Source: an uncultured Candidatus Puniceispirillum sp. (GTDB taxonomy: Bacteria > Pseudomonadota > Alphaproteobacteria > Puniceispirillales > Puniceispirillaceae). From it: DNA of 64,000 bases. This document shows positions 35,622 through 46,557 of the stretch, in pieces (position 1 is the first letter of the stretch; the number at the start of each line of letters is the position of its first letter). Under the pieces are notes generated by a model. The model was given only the letters and a program-made list of their open reading frames with translations. It did not search any database and was not told the DNA's origin. The position numbers and the translations under genes were made by a program. Where the stretch lies: assembly GCA_905182545.1 (NCBI GenBank), contig CAJJBY010000001.1, forward strand, positions 124,001-188,000. Reading direction: 5' to 3'.

Positions 35622-37484
35622 CTAGTTGGCAAGCGCCTTTTGCATGACGTCGGACAGGCGTTTGGCAAAGTCGCGTGAATCAGTGATTGCCTCGCCTTCG
35701 GCGACAAGCGCGCTGTCTAAAATCAATTTGGCAAAATCATCCGATCCTTCAAATTCGCCAGCTTCCAGCTTGGCATTCAATGATTTGATCAATGGATGCT
35801 TGGCATTCACTTCTAACACTTTTGGCATGCCTTTGAAATCGGGATTATGCATGCGCATCATGCGCTCCATCTGCTGATCCATGCCATTGTCATCGGCAAC
35901 AAGGCGGGCAAGGCTGGTTTCCATATTTGCTGAGCTGCGTACATTGGCGACACTGCCGTCAAGAACATGTTTGATCTTGGCAACAAATTGATCGGATAAA
36001 ATTTCTTCTGGCTGATCATCTTTTGATGTGGCTTCGCCCACTTTGGAAATATCAACTTCGCCGCGGGTGATTGACTGGAAATTCTTGCCTGCAAATTGCT
36101 GGATATTGGACAGCCAGAAATCATCAATCGGATCGGTAAGCAGCAGAACGTCAATATTCTTGGCCTGAAAGGATTCAAGATGCGGGCTCAGTCGCGCCCG
36201 ATCGGCATCATCGGAAGATAGGTAATAGATGACGTCCTGATTTTCGGCGAAATCATCGATATAATCTTGAAGCGTGATCAGCTTGTCCGTTTTGGTCGAC
36301 CGGAACAAACAGATTTCAAGAAGCTTTTCGCTATTGGCCTGGTCCTCATAAAGCCCTTCTTTCAGAACCTTGCCAAGCCCCTCCCAGAAGGTGGCATATT
36401 CGTCACGGCGCTTGTCCAATGCTTTTTTCAGCTCAGATAGAACCCGTTTAACGACGGCCTTGCTGATTTTGGTGACAGCTGGATTTTGCTGCAACATTTC
36501 ACGGCTAACATTCAAATCAACATCGGGGGTGTCTATAATGCCTCGTAAGAACCGCATCCATTTTGGCACAAGCCCTTCATAATCATCGGTGATGAAAACG
36601 CGGTTTACATATAGATGCAGCTTTGACTTACGTTCGGGATCATAAAGGTCGAACGGTGCTGATGACGGAATGAAAAGCAGGTTGGTAAACTCAACCGCGC
36701 CCTCGGTTTTGTTGTGAATCGTGATAAAGGGCTTGTCATAGGATGACGCCACCGCATTGTAAAAGGACGTATATTCTTCTTCGGAAATATCTTTTGCCGA
36801 GCGGGTCCACAGGGCAGCTGATGAATTTAGCTGTTCGGCGGCATCATCCTTGCCGATCCAGAAAATAGGCTGAGCAATATGATCTGAATATTTTTTGACA
36901 AGGTGCGTGATGCGCTCCTGTTCAAGATATTCTTTGGCTTCTTTACGAAGATGAAGAATAACGCTTGTTCCGGTCTCATCGCGGCTGGCATCGGTGATGG
37001 TAAAGCCGCCCTGACCATCGCTTGCCCATAGGCTGGCGGTTTTGGCGCCATGCTTTTTTGACAAAACTTCAACTTGGTCGGCAACCATAAAGGTGGAATA
37101 GAATCCAACGCCAAATTGCCCAATAAGTTGGTCACTCACATCATCGGTATCTTTTGTGGTTTTGGCCGCTTCGATAAAGGCCTTGGTTCCCGAGCTGGCA
37201 ATGGTTCCAAGCGTCTCAACCATTTCATCTGATGACAGGCCAATGCCATTATCTGACAAGGTGATGGTTTTGTCCTTTTTATTGACGGCAATGGTGATTT
37301 TGCCATCAAAGGTATCAGCGGCATTGCCAGCCGTCATAATGTCAAATTTGCGTTTATTAATTGCGTCTGAACCATTCGAGATCAGCTCGCGAAGGAAGAT
37401 TTCTTTTTGTGAGTAAAGTGAATTGATCACGATGCTCAGAATTTTTCCAGTATCAGCTTCAAAATTGAATGTTTGAACAGTCAT
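35622..37484 (-). CDS. htpG: Molecular chaperone HtpG (Hsp90)
   Basis: Bacterial Hsp90, an ATP-driven cytosolic dimer that remodels client proteins. The start at 37484 (MTVQTFNFEADTGKILSIVI) follows GGGAGCAAC and gives 620 aa, the normal length; the longest frame adds 50 residues of unrelated sequence. Hsp90 motifs are SQKEIFLRELISNGSDAINK, the ATP-lid regions DNGIGLSSDEMVETLGTIA and GQFGVGFYSTFMVAD, and the middle-domain NVSREMLQQNPAV. The C-terminal dimerisation domain is present with no MEEVD tail, as expected in bacteria. The frame is intact across 1.9 kb. Confidence 0.97.
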   Translation of the reverse strand: MTVQTFNFEADTGKILSIVINSLYSQKEIFLRELISNGSDAINKRKFDIMTAGNAADTFDGKITIAVNKKDKTITLSDNGIGLSSDEMVETLGTIASSGTKAFIEAAKTTKDTDDVSDQLIGQFGVGFYSTFMVADQVEVLSKKHGAKTASLWASDGQGGFTITDASRDETGTSVILHLRKEAKEYLEQERITHLVKKYSDHIAQPIFWIGKDDAAEQLNSSAALWTRSAKDISEEEYTSFYNAVASSYDKPFITIHNKTEGAVEFTNLLFIPSSAPFDLYDPERKSKLHLYVNRVFITDDYEGLVPKWMRFLRGIIDTPDVDLNVSREMLQQNPAVTKISKAVVKRVLSELKKALDKRRDEYATFWEGLGKVLKEGLYEDQANSEKLLEICLFRSTKTDKLITLQDYIDDFAENQDVIYYLSSDDADRARLSPHLESFQAKNIDVLLLTDPIDDFWLSNIQQFAGKNFQSITRGEVDISKVGEATSKDDQPEEILSDQFVAKIKHVLDGSVANVRSSANMETSLARLVADDNGMDQQMERMMRMHNPDFKGMPKVLEVNAKHPLIKSLNAKLEAGEFEGSDDFAKLILDSALVAEGEAITDSRDFAKRLSDVMQKALAN

Positions 37485-37712
37485 GCGTTGCTCCCTTGGT
37501 ACCACGATGCATTCTGGATTTAAGCGCTTGGCAACTGATTTGCAAGATAAAGCAAACAGAGAAATCAGTATTTTAGTTGATTGCCAATCTCTTTGCCGCC
37601 ATTTGCTGTTCTGGCGTTGGGGCATTCCCATCACGTAAATCTATGCTAGTGTTTATTGTTAAATCAAAAAGCCGCACCCGGCGGTTTAGGACTACGTGCA
37701 TGTTTGGAAAAA

Positions 37713-38657
37713 ATGATGAAACCTGCCTTGATCACCCATGACATATCAGCCCGCCATGACGTACCGGCTGGCCATCCCGAAAGGCCGGAGAGATATGCGG
37801 CGATTCTTGATCATATTGGCGATAATTATCAATCGTGGCAGCGTGCCGCAGCGCCGCTTGCCGAACGATCTCAGCTTGAGCTGGTGCATAGCGAGTCCTA
37901 TCTTGATATGGTGTTTGACGTAACAGGTGATGCCGATGAACCAGCGCCGCTTGATGCCGATACATGGGCCAGCAAGCGCGGCTATGAATGTGCATCGCGT
38001 GCGGCTGGTGGGGCGTGTCTTGCCGTTGATATGGTGATGGAAAACAAGGCCAGCACCGCTTTTAGCCTGATGCGTCCGCCGGGTCACCATGCCGAACCTG
38101 AACAAGCCATGGGATTCTGTTTGTTTTCCAGCGCGGCAATCGCGGCGCGTCATGCTCAGCAAAAATGGGGATTAAACCGGATTGCCGTTATTGATTTTGA
38201 TGTTCATCACGGCAATGGCACGCAAGCCTGTTTCTGGAATGATGGAAGCCTGTTTTATGCATCATCGCATCAAATGCCGCTTTTCCCGGGCACTGGAGCC
38301 TATGATGAAACAGGTGCTTATCAGAATATTTTCAATCTGCCATTGGCTTATGGCACTGGCGGCAGCAGTATCCGGTCTGGCTGGCGTGATGATTTATTGC
38401 CATCGGTTGTTGCGGCCAAACCTGATCTGATCATCATTTCGGCTGGTTTCGACGCGCATGAGGCAGATCCGCTTGGCGGGTTGCAGATGACAAGTGATGA
38501 TTTTGGCATTTTAACAAATGATATTATTGATGCGGCAAATGAAGCGGCCGAACATAGCGGCGCAGTGAGGGTGGTTAGCCTGCTTGAGGGCGGTTATGAC
38601 CTCAATGCGCTTGGGCAAAGTGTGTGCCAGCATATGACGGGGCTGGAAGGCATCTAG
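37713..38657 (+). CDS. Histone deacetylase-family protein (acetylpolyamine/acuC-like amidohydrolase)
   Basis: A zinc-dependent deacetylase fold protein, about 314 aa. Catalytic landmarks are all present: the tandem His in RPPGHHAEPEQAMGFCLF, the metal-binding D and H in VIDFDVHHGNGTQ, the second Asp in ISAGFDAHEADPLGG and the late Gly-Gly-Tyr in SLLEGGYDLNALG. In bacteria these enzymes deacetylate polyamines or other small amides or protein lysines; the target here is unknown. The start at 37713 (MMKPALITHD) puts the N-terminal strand at the usual place. It is convergent with the citryl-CoA lyase-like gene, with about 85 bases between. Confidence 0.9.
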   Translation: MMKPALITHDISARHDVPAGHPERPERYAAILDHIGDNYQSWQRAAAPLAERSQLELVHSESYLDMVFDVTGDADEPAPLDADTWASKRGYECASRAAGGACLAVDMVMENKASTAFSLMRPPGHHAEPEQAMGFCLFSSAAIAARHAQQKWGLNRIAVIDFDVHHGNGTQACFWNDGSLFYASSHQMPLFPGTGAYDETGAYQNIFNLPLAYGTGGSSIRSGWRDDLLPSVVAAKPDLIIISAGFDAHEADPLGGLQMTSDDFGILTNDIIDAANEAAEHSGAVRVVSLLEGGYDLNALGQSVCQHMTGLEGI

Positions 38658-38740
38658 CGTAACAGGCAATCGAGCAGTCCCTCAAAGATCAGCAGATGGA
38701 GCAGCCTTTTTGAGGCCGCCCGCTGATTTTGGAGGATGTT

Positions 38741-39515
38741 TTAAGGGGCAGGTTTGATCAAAGCATTGCCAGTATAGGGGATATTATTATCGACAAGATC
38801 CCATATGTGGCGTCCGGCTGGGTTTTGTTGTTCTTCCATGACATGTGCGACCAAACCGGCGGCGCGTGAAATTACCGCAAAGCCGCGCATGATGCGAACT
38901 GGAACCGCCGCGCCCATCAATACTGCCGCGGTGGCGCCGGTCGCATTAATTGTCAGATGTTTGCGATAATTCCGGTCAACATATTGCCCAAGCGTTTGCA
39001 TCATTGCAATTGGACGTTTGTCAATTTCTTCATGTGCCATGGCGATTTCAAATAATTTTGGCGTTCGAGGATCATCAGGGCGATGAAGGTGATGCCCAAA
39101 GCCTGGGCATGTGATTGCCGCTGTCAAGATGTTGTTGGACGATGCGCTGGCAGGCTGCATTTTGGCCGTTGGGGTCATTGGCAATTTCCTCTAAAATTTT
39201 TGCCACATTTTCCATAGTGCCAATAAATTGGCTGGCGACGCTCAATAATCCCGCCGCCACCGCTGATTGCATGGCCTCTGGAGCAGAGAGATATGTCATG
39301 CGGGCGGCGATCGCACTAGGGGTAAAGCCATGTTCCATTAAGGTGACAAGCACCGCATCCAAAATTGCGCGCTGGCCAGCTGATGGCGCAATCCCCATAA
39401 TGTGATAAAACATGGCATCGGTGAAACTCATCTTTCCCATCACATCTTCGACAAGATTTTTATCGCGAAGAAACAAAGCTTCATTTGAATGGGTGGATAG
39501 TTTTGTCTCGGCCAT
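38741..39515 (-). CDS. Citryl-CoA lyase / citrate synthase-like protein (frameshifted as sequenced)
   Basis: A short member of the citrate synthase superfamily. The N-terminal part (MGKMSFTDAMFYHIMGIAPS and AILDAVLVTLMEHGFTPSAI) continues in another frame with PGFGHHLHRPDDPRTPKLFE and a C-terminal RIMRGFAVISRAAGLVAHVM. GFGHHLHRP.DPR matches the catalytic His region of citrate synthase-like lyases. The frame breaks at about 39100-39115 in CATGCCCAGG. The whole span is 3n+1 bases, so removing one base gives about 257 aa, the size of stand-alone citryl-CoA lyases. It sits 28 bases downstream of an M20 peptidase on the same strand. Confidence 0.8.
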
Positions 39516-39543
39516 GGAAAAGCTCCCTTTTTAGTGCAAAATT

Positions 39544-40682
39544 CTAAAAATCTGCGTTGATTCCCATCAATAAACCAGCCATCATCTGGCCGCGCATTGC
39601 CAGGCTATCAATTTCAATATGTTCTTCAAGCGTGTGGTATTTGTCGCCAGCAACCCCAAGACCGTCAAGCGTCGGAACACCCATTGCACCAGTAAAATTA
39701 CCGTCGCTACCACCGCCTGAACTTTCATGACGAAATGGCTGGCCTAGCTGCGTGGCAAGATCATTGGCCATTTCAACAAGTTTCAGGTCAGCCGTCGATG
39801 GCGTCCAGACAGGCCTTGTTAGGCCAAGCTTGACCTTGGTAATAACCTCGCTATCTGGATCATTATGGGCAAGCATTCTGGCAATGCCATCATCTAGGTC
39901 TTCTTGGCGTTTTGACATTGATAGAACCTCAGCGCTGGCTTTTGACGAAACGCAATTCACCCATTTTCCGGCGTTCATAACACCGACTGAAAAGCTGCAA
40001 TCCTCACTTGTCATGGCTTCGATATCGATAATTTTTTCGGCCATTTTACGGATTGCTGAACGCCCTTCAGACAGCCGCAATCCGGCATGGCTTGGCCTGC
40101 CATGGGTGGTGACATCATAGCGAGCAACAGCATAGCGGCCAGATGTGACGCCATTACCTTTTCGTGCTGGTTCAGGTATCAGAACCGCCTTTGCCCGCGC
40201 GGCTTCGGCTTCGATAAGTGCACGGGTGTACGGTGATCCGATTTCTTCGTCCGAGGTAAAGAGAACAGTGATGGGAAGTGGCGTTTCAAGTCCGGCCTTT
40301 TGCAGCTGGCGGATTGCCTCTAGTGCCAGATAATTGCCACCTTTCATATCGCAAATGCCTGGGCCATAGCAGCGGTTGCCATCTCGTTTAAACGGCAATT
40401 GTTTCAGTGTGCCAAGCGGGTGAACAGTATCCATATGGCCAATAATCAAAAGTCCGGCTGGTCAGATTGTGGATGGGCAAAACGCGCGCGAATACAATCA
40501 CCAATTGAGGAATGCACTGGAATGCGCTCAATTGGTGCCCCCATAACTGCAAGATCATGTGCGGCAATATCTTGCATCCGGTTCACCGCCGCCGGATCAT
40601 AACTGGGGCTTTCGCACAAAACCCAGGGCTTTAATCCAGCAAGCATATCCTCATCATTAAAACTTAGCTGCGCCATATCCAT
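39544..40682 (-). CDS. M20-family peptidase, carboxypeptidase G2-like (frameshifted as sequenced)
   Basis: A two-zinc amidohydrolase that removes C-terminal residues or deacylates amino acids. The N-terminal frame (MAQLSFNDEDMLAGLKPWVL to ARFAHPQSDQP) breaks near 40446. The next frame gives IIGHMDTVHPLGTLKQLPF with the metal-binding His and Asp. CDMKGGNYLALEAI, FTSDEEIGSPYTRALIEAEA (catalytic Glu pair), HGRPSHAGLRLSEGRSAI (His) and ESSGGGSDGNFTGAMGVPTL follow. The codon content is otherwise complete, and the total of about 379 codons matches the family. It is upstream of the citryl-CoA lyase-like gene and probably co-transcribed. Confidence 0.87.
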
Positions 40683-40876
40683 AATTGCCCTCCGTTTCGT
40701 CGTTTATCTGCTTTATCTTGCAGTTCAATCATAACGTTAGCGTGCCGATCATCACAAAAACAAGTCATTAGCTGACAATAATTTACCATCGATAGCTTAA
40801 AAGAGTTCACTGGCAAGAATTTCAAAAACCTGTTTAAGTCGGTAATGGATTAGGTAGATAATTCGTGAAGGAAAGT

Positions 40877-42490
40877 ATGATGACGCGTTGTATGATTTCG
40901 GCACCACAGCCAGAAGCGGTAGAGGCTGGTCTGGATATCTTTAAAGCTGGCGGCAATGTAATGGATGCGGCTATCGCAGCCGCATTTGTCCAAACAGTTG
41001 TTGATCCACAAATGTGCGGTATTGCCGGTTTTGGCTCGATGCAAATCTTCATGCCAGAAAAAGATATTCACAGTTTCATTGATTTTCACGGCAAGGCGCC
41101 CAAAGCAACCAAGCCAGATATGTGGGAACATCTGATCGAACGCGAATGTGACGATGGCTTCGGTTTTGTGCTCAAGGGCCAGGTCAACGAATTTGGTTAT
41201 CAATCGATGACATCGCCAATGACACTGCAGGCGTTTAACACCGCACTGCAACACCATGGCACAATGTCGCTGGGTCAGGTTTTGCAACCGGCGATTGACT
41301 ATTGCATTAATGGATTTGCGGTTCGACCAAGGGTTCTGGGATTTTGGCTTCAGCCGGCACAGGCAGGTCGCATTGAACGGGTCGCCGTGGTGAATAAATT
41401 GGATGCGGCCCGCAAAATCTATCTAAGCGAGGATGGTGCGCTTTTGAATGTCGGCGATATTCTGAAAAATCCAGACATGGGCCGGCTTTACCAACGGATT
41501 GCGAACGAAGGCATTGGTATTTTTTATGATGGGGACGTCGCTGATTTGATTACCGCTGACATGAAAGCCAATGGCGGGCTACTGACAAGTGATGATCTGG
41601 TCGATTGCGCGCCAACCAATCTGGCCCCGCTGATTGGCAACTATCGAGGCTTTGAGGTAGCAACCAATCAATTGCCAGGTGGCGGTTTGATGATATTGGA
41701 AATGCTGAATATTCTAGAGCATTTTGATTTGGCCGCCATGGGACATAATTCGGCGCAATATATCGCAACGGTTGCCGAGGCGATGAAATATGCCACGATC
41801 GATAAAGATCAGTTTATGGGTGATCCAAATTTCATTGATGTGCCGCAAGACCTGCTGGCAAGTAAAGCGCGGGCAGCCGAGATTGCGGCAAAGATTCGTG
41901 CCGGTGAAAAAGCTGATATTGTGCGGCTAAATTCAGGCGCGCCCGAAAGCAAGGACACAACACATCTAGTTGTTGCTGATGCTGCCGGCAACGTTGTTAA
42001 TGTTACGCATTCGCTTGGATCAAGCTCGGGAGTTATTACTGACGGGCTTGGCTTTATGTATAATAATTGCATGATGGTGTTTGACCCACGGCCCGGCCAT
42101 GTCGGTAGTCTTGCTCCGGGCAAAGCCCGCTTTACGGCGATGTGTCCAACGATTCTGTCAAAGGACGGAAAGCCGTTTTTGGCGTTGGGTGCGCCAGGCG
42201 GTACCACCATAACCATGGGAGTTTTGCAGACTATTCTAAACGCGGTTGACTTTCGTATGAGCGCACAAGACGCGGTATCTGCGCCGCGCTTTTGTGCAAC
42301 GTCTAATGTGATTGAGTTGACCAATCGGATTCTGCGCGGTGTCGAGCGTGATCTAAACCAAGATGGATATGTAACACGGCGCTATGCCGCCAGCTATATT
42401 ACGCCAATCTTACATGCGATTAGACTGCAAGATGGCAAGCTTGATGGCGGCGCTGATCCAGCTGGTGATGGTATGGCGGCCTCATGCTAA
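40877..42490 (+). CDS. Gamma-glutamyltransferase-family Ntn hydrolase, second cytosolic paralogue
   Basis: A second GGT-superfamily enzyme, 537 aa. It has the N-terminal CMISAPQPEAVEAGLDIFKA, the GGNVMDAAIAAAFVQTVVDP helix and the autocleavage motif SKDTTHLVVADAAGNVVNV. Thr361, the first T of TTH, is the likely nucleophile. A glycine-rich LALGAPGGTTITMGVLQTIL and a C-terminal end GDGMAASC follow. GGAAAG stands upstream of the ATG pair at 40877. No signal peptide is visible. It is divergent from the M20 peptidase on its left and convergent with a second M20 on its right. Amidase or acylase activity on a gamma-glutamyl or related amide is likely. Confidence 0.88.
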   Translation: MMTRCMISAPQPEAVEAGLDIFKAGGNVMDAAIAAAFVQTVVDPQMCGIAGFGSMQIFMPEKDIHSFIDFHGKAPKATKPDMWEHLIERECDDGFGFVLKGQVNEFGYQSMTSPMTLQAFNTALQHHGTMSLGQVLQPAIDYCINGFAVRPRVLGFWLQPAQAGRIERVAVVNKLDAARKIYLSEDGALLNVGDILKNPDMGRLYQRIANEGIGIFYDGDVADLITADMKANGGLLTSDDLVDCAPTNLAPLIGNYRGFEVATNQLPGGGLMILEMLNILEHFDLAAMGHNSAQYIATVAEAMKYATIDKDQFMGDPNFIDVPQDLLASKARAAEIAAKIRAGEKADIVRLNSGAPESKDTTHLVVADAAGNVVNVTHSLGSSSGVITDGLGFMYNNCMMVFDPRPGHVGSLAPGKARFTAMCPTILSKDGKPFLALGAPGGTTITMGVLQTILNAVDFRMSAQDAVSAPRFCATSNVIELTNRILRGVERDLNQDGYVTRRYAASYITPILHAIRLQDGKLDGGADPAGDGMAASC

Positions 42491-42514
42491 AGCGACTGTT
42501 TGCTGGCAGGGGTG

Positions 42515-43682
42515 CTAAAGGCCTGTTTTAGTTGGTGTCGTGGCCAGTTCCAAAATTGTCTCGGCAATGAATTTTGCCCGCACTGACAGGCTGTCTATCT
42601 GCATCCATTCATCTGGCCGGTGATAGTTTCCACCAATTGGCCCAACACCGCAAATTACTGGCGTATCAGCATTGGCGATAAAGCCACTATCTGCGCATCC
42701 ACCTGAATGCTTCCCCTGTCACAACAAAACCATTATTGGCTGCTGTTTTTACATAAAGATCAAACAGCTCGACTGATTGCGGCGAGGGGTTCAGCGGATG
42801 AAATTCGCCTTTGATAACCATGTCTGAGCTGGTGCCATCAACACTTGTCGTCGTACAAATTTTCCGCACTTTTTCAAAAATGTCAGCGCGGTCGTCACTA
42901 TCGCGATAGCGGATGTCTATGCCGCAACTCGCCTCGGCGGCAACCGTGTTGACCGACTGACCGCCAGCTATCAGCCCGACATTTATTGTGATACCCCGGT
43001 TAAGATCGGTCAGTGCGTGCAGTGCCTGTACTTTACGAGCCAGCTCTTCGATGGCGCTGCGACCATCTTCGAAAAACCCGCCTGAATGCGCTGCAACACC
43101 GTTGATTTCGCAGTGGCAGAATATGCCACCTTTGCGCTTTGTAACAATGTTTCCATTCGGTCGTCCGGGCTCACTGTTGAACGCAAGGCGCGCTTTTTTT
43201 GCCTCGGCGATAATCACATCCTGAGATGTAGGTGAGCCGATTTCTTCATCGCCGGTAAATAGCCCAACAAGAGGATTTGGGTGCCCACCGAATTTTTGAA
43301 AGGCGGCCAGAATAAACGCATTGATTACAAGACCGGGTTTCATGTCAGCAACGCCCGGACCGTAGGCCCTGCCATTTTCAATTCGGAATGGGCGTTTTGC
43401 GACCTCACCCGTTGGAAAAACAGTATCGCGATGGCCGCATAACAAGATCGGCCGATTACCGTTGCCGCCAGCAACAACCGCGCGCATCGCATCACCATGG
43501 GTGGTGATTGGAATGGTTTCGTGCGGGATGGACTGGGCATCAAAAAACTCAGCAAGTCGATTTGCCACACGGTCAACGCCGGCTTTGTCAAAACTGTTGC
43601 TATCGATATTTACCAGTTCGCCTAGTAAATCCAGCATATTGTCCTGTTGCGACCCCAGCCAGTCTATCACTTGGTTTGACAT
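42515..43682 (-). CDS. M20-family peptidase, glutamate carboxypeptidase-like (frameshifted as sequenced)
   Basis: An M20 dizinc hydrolase. The start at 43682 (MSNQVIDWLGSQQDNMLDLL) follows GGAGAGAGCG. Motifs are PILLCGHRDTVFPTG, GPGVADMKPGLVINAFILAA, FTGDEEIGSPTSQDVI, a dimerisation-domain His in GVAAHSGGFFEDGRSAI and VNTVAAEASCGIDIRYR. The frame breaks near 42700-42715. The C-terminus continues as HSGGCADSGFIANADTPVIC and YHRPDEWMQIDSL, with the last metal His in YHRPDEW. The total span is 3n+1 bases, giving about 389 codons. Like the previous M20 gene it faces the GGT paralogue. Confidence 0.88.
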
Positions 43683-43714
43683 CGCTCTCTCCTTGTTCAA
43701 TTCGGTCATATTAA

Positions 43715-44677
43715 TTACGCTTTTTCGCTTAACAGGACTTGTTTTCGCAGCGCATCTTTCTTTTCACGCATTTCTCGCCGGATCACATAGAATGATGAGG
43801 CAAAAATAATACTGGCGCCAACCCATGTCCATAAATCGGACAGCTCGTTAAACACTAACCAGCCAAATAATACCGCAAAGGGTAATCTTGCATAATCAAC
43901 CCCCGCAACAAAAGATGCGTCGGCAAGCGAATAGGATTTGGTCAAGGTGAAGTGGCCGATCACTGCAACCGGGCCAGTCGCCATCATGATTAGCCAAACC
44001 TCATGATTGGGCCATTCCCAAACAATAATCGCCGGAACTAGTGCCATGGGTATCATGATGAGATGCGAGATAAACACGATAATCAGCGGGTTATCCTGCC
44101 GCGTCAATTGTTTGATGATAAGGGCTGAACAGCCCATCGCCACCGCCGATAAAATGGCGACCCAATGGCCAAAGCTAATATCGACGATGCCTGGGCGAAT
44201 AATAATCAAGGCGCCAACAAATCCGATAATGATTGCTGACCATCGTCGCATTCTGACTGTTTCCCGCAAAACAAACGCTGCGCCAATCGTGGTAAAAAGT
44301 GGGGCAAGAAAGCTAAGCGCAGTTTGCTCACCAATGGGGATGAGGGTCACTGCATAAAACCAAGTCCACATTGCTATCATGCCCGAAATTGATCGAAGGA
44401 TATAGGTTTTTAGCTGGCCCGTTGTGACCGTTTTAAACCCCAGATGCATGACCATTGGAAGCATGACCAGAAAGGCGAATAACAGGCGACAAAATACTGT
44501 TTGAAACGCGTTCACCTCATATTGCCCCAAAAGCCTTCCCAGCGCGGCAAGAATCGATAATGCACAGCAGGAAATTAGCATCCAAACTACCGATTGTAGT
44601 GCCGTATCCTTGCTACGTAGTCGTGTCAAAATTGACGGCTTTTTGGGTTTGGTATTAAAGATCAAGATTTCATCCAA
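43715..44677 (-). CDS. DMT-superfamily EamA transporter
   Basis: A 320-residue inner-membrane protein with an N-terminal basic stretch and ten predicted helices. The first EamA repeat starts VVWMLISCCALSILAALGRL and includes NAFQTVFCRLLFAFLVMLPM. The second begins near ISFGHWVAILSAVAMGCSAL and ends VLFGWLVFNELSDLWTWVGA. It closely resembles the first exporter of this window (16.8-17.6 kb) in the motif TLIPIGEQTALSFLAPLFTT. It lies 32 bases upstream of the M20 peptidase on the same strand, so they are probably co-transcribed. Confidence 0.88.
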   Translation of the reverse strand: MDEILIFNTKPKKPSILTRLRSKDTALQSVVWMLISCCALSILAALGRLLGQYEVNAFQTVFCRLLFAFLVMLPMVMHLGFKTVTTGQLKTYILRSISGMIAMWTWFYAVTLIPIGEQTALSFLAPLFTTIGAAFVLRETVRMRRWSAIIIGFVGALIIIRPGIVDISFGHWVAILSAVAMGCSALIIKQLTRQDNPLIIVFISHLIMIPMALVPAIIVWEWPNHEVWLIMMATGPVAVIGHFTLTKSYSLADASFVAGVDYARLPFAVLFGWLVFNELSDLWTWVGASIIFASSFYVIRREMREKKDALRKQVLLSEKA

Positions 44678-44955
44678 TGGCAGGGCCCATAACGCAAATT
44701 TTGAGTCTTAGGGCTTTCCGTGTCATCAAACTATGTTGTGTGGTTGGCAATCATGCAACTAAAAATGGGCTCACAGGTGCATCAAGAACTTTGGCAATTG
44801 GTTACTCATGCATGACAGTACGCCTGCTATATTGTGTTAGCTTTTCTTTGCGTTACAAATTTCGAATACCTTCTCGACAGTAAGTGTAAGGTGTGATTAG
44901 ATTTGGGAGTAAAAAGGCACTAAGGGCCTGACTAATCAATAAAAGGGAGAGTGGT

Positions 44956-46480
44956 ATGACTGTGAAAAAGTACTTTTCAACATTTCTTGCTGGCACCTTG
45001 CTTGCAACAGGATTTGTATCTGTTGCACAGGCAGGCAAGTCAGATGATACGCTGAATGTAGCTATCGACAGAGAACTGGAATCCATCGACAACTACTACA
45101 ACACAGCTCGCGAAGGTATTGTGATTTCAAGGATGGTTTGGGATGGCCTGCTGTATAGGGATCCTAAAACTAATGAATATTTACCCAATCTAGCGACGTC
45201 CTATAAATGGGTGGACTCAAAGACCATTGAATTTGATTTACGCAAGGGTGTAAAATTTCACAATGGTGAAAAATTTGATGCTGATGACGTGGTTTTCACT
45301 CTAAACTACCTCGCTGATCCAGCGAATGGCGCCAAGCCTGCTCGTAATGTTAATTGGTGGACCAATGCTGAGAAATTAGGCGAATATAAAGTCCAGTTAA
45401 ATTTGAAAAAAGAATTTCCAGCTGCGCTAGAGTTTTTGTCTGGCCCAGTCGTTATGTATCCAAATGATTATTACAGCAAGGCAGGTCCAGAGGGGATGGC
45501 GCTCAAGCCAGTTGGGACAGGCCCTTATCAAGTCACAAGTGTTGAGCCGGGTAAGCGCTATAAATTCAAGAAATATGATGGCTACCATACAAGCAGTCCC
45601 AAAGGATCTGCCAACATTGGTAATATCGTTATGCGCACAATCGCTGAGAGCAACACCCAGCTTGCAGAATTGTTCTCTGGCGGCATTGATTGGATTTGGA
45701 AAGTCAAACCTGACCAGGCACAACGCATTGCTTCGCAGGGGGAATTTACGACGAAAAACTCATCAACAATGCGCATTGGGTATTTGAATTTTGATGCCAT
45801 GGGTAGACATAGCAAAAACCCAATGAACGATGTTCGTGTGCGGCGCGCTATTGCACATTCAATTGACCGTGACGGTATTGTAAAAGCGCTTGTGCAAGGC
45901 GAATCAATAGTAGTTAATTCACTTTGCTTTCCGTCGCAGTTTGGGTGTGCGCAGGATATAAACTCTACGATTACAACCCAGAAAAGGCAAAGAAACTACT
46001 TGCTGAAGCTGGTTATCCAAATGGATTTGAGACACCGTTCTTGCCTACAGAAACCGTGATTATGCTGAGGCGATGATCAACAACTTGAACGCTGTCGGCA
46101 TCACGGCTAAAGTTTGAGTACCTGAAAGTACGCTGCCTTCAGGGACAAGGTTCAAGAGCGGTGGTGCGCCATTTAACTTTGGAACCTGGGGCTCTTACTC
46201 AATTAATGATGTTTCGGCGATCACCAGCCATTTCCAGTCAGGTGGCAAGGATGATTACTCAAAAGATCCAGAGGTGATCAAACAGCTAGGGATTGGTGAC
46301 ACATCTGTCGATCCCGCGGTCCGCAAGGCAGCGTACAAAGCGGCCCTGTCGCGGATCTCTGACGAAGTGTTCATGTTCCCACTTTGGTCTTACAACACTT
46401 GGTACGCTTTCTCAAAGGATGTTGATTTCAACCCAACGCCGGATGAGATTCCGAGGTTCTTCACCGCAAAGTGGCTGTAA
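44956..46480 (+). CDS. Peptide/oligopeptide ABC transporter substrate-binding protein (several frameshifts as sequenced)
   Basis: The family-5 solute receptor of the peptide transporter encoded downstream. It begins with a Sec signal (KKYFSTFLAGTLLATGFVSV, ending AQAGK) and reads without interruption to about 45955, including FHNGEKFDADDVVFTLNYLA and NPMNDVRVRRAIAHSIDRDG. From 45957 to 46190 at least five single-base shifts occur. The protein can still be followed as LYDYNPEKAKKLLAEAGYPN, AYRNRDYAEAMINNLNAVGI, EYLKYAAFRDKVQE and then GGAPFNFGTWGSYSINDV to the normal end. Most junctions are explained by removing one base. Corrected length is about 507 aa. Confidence 0.88.
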
Positions 46481-46494
46481 AATCAAGTCGTCAC

Positions 46495-46520
46495 CTGCGC
46501 ACTGTTAATCTAGTGCGCAG
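46495..46520 (+). terminator. Hairpin between the peptide receptor and its permease genes
   Basis: A perfect 9-bp stem CTGCGCACT (46495-46503) / AGTGCGCAG (46512-46520) is extendable by three more pairs after one mismatch. It lies 14 bases after the receptor stop. The T run is weak, so it may stabilise the receptor mRNA 3' end more than terminate. Confidence 0.6.
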
Positions 46521-46557
46521 ATGATTGCCATCTGGTTTCTTTTGTGAGTTATTTACA

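Noticed and set aside
35622-37634. A 670-residue form of HtpG
   Set aside because: The first 50 residues are unrelated to Hsp90, and a good ribosome binding site precedes the Met at 37484.
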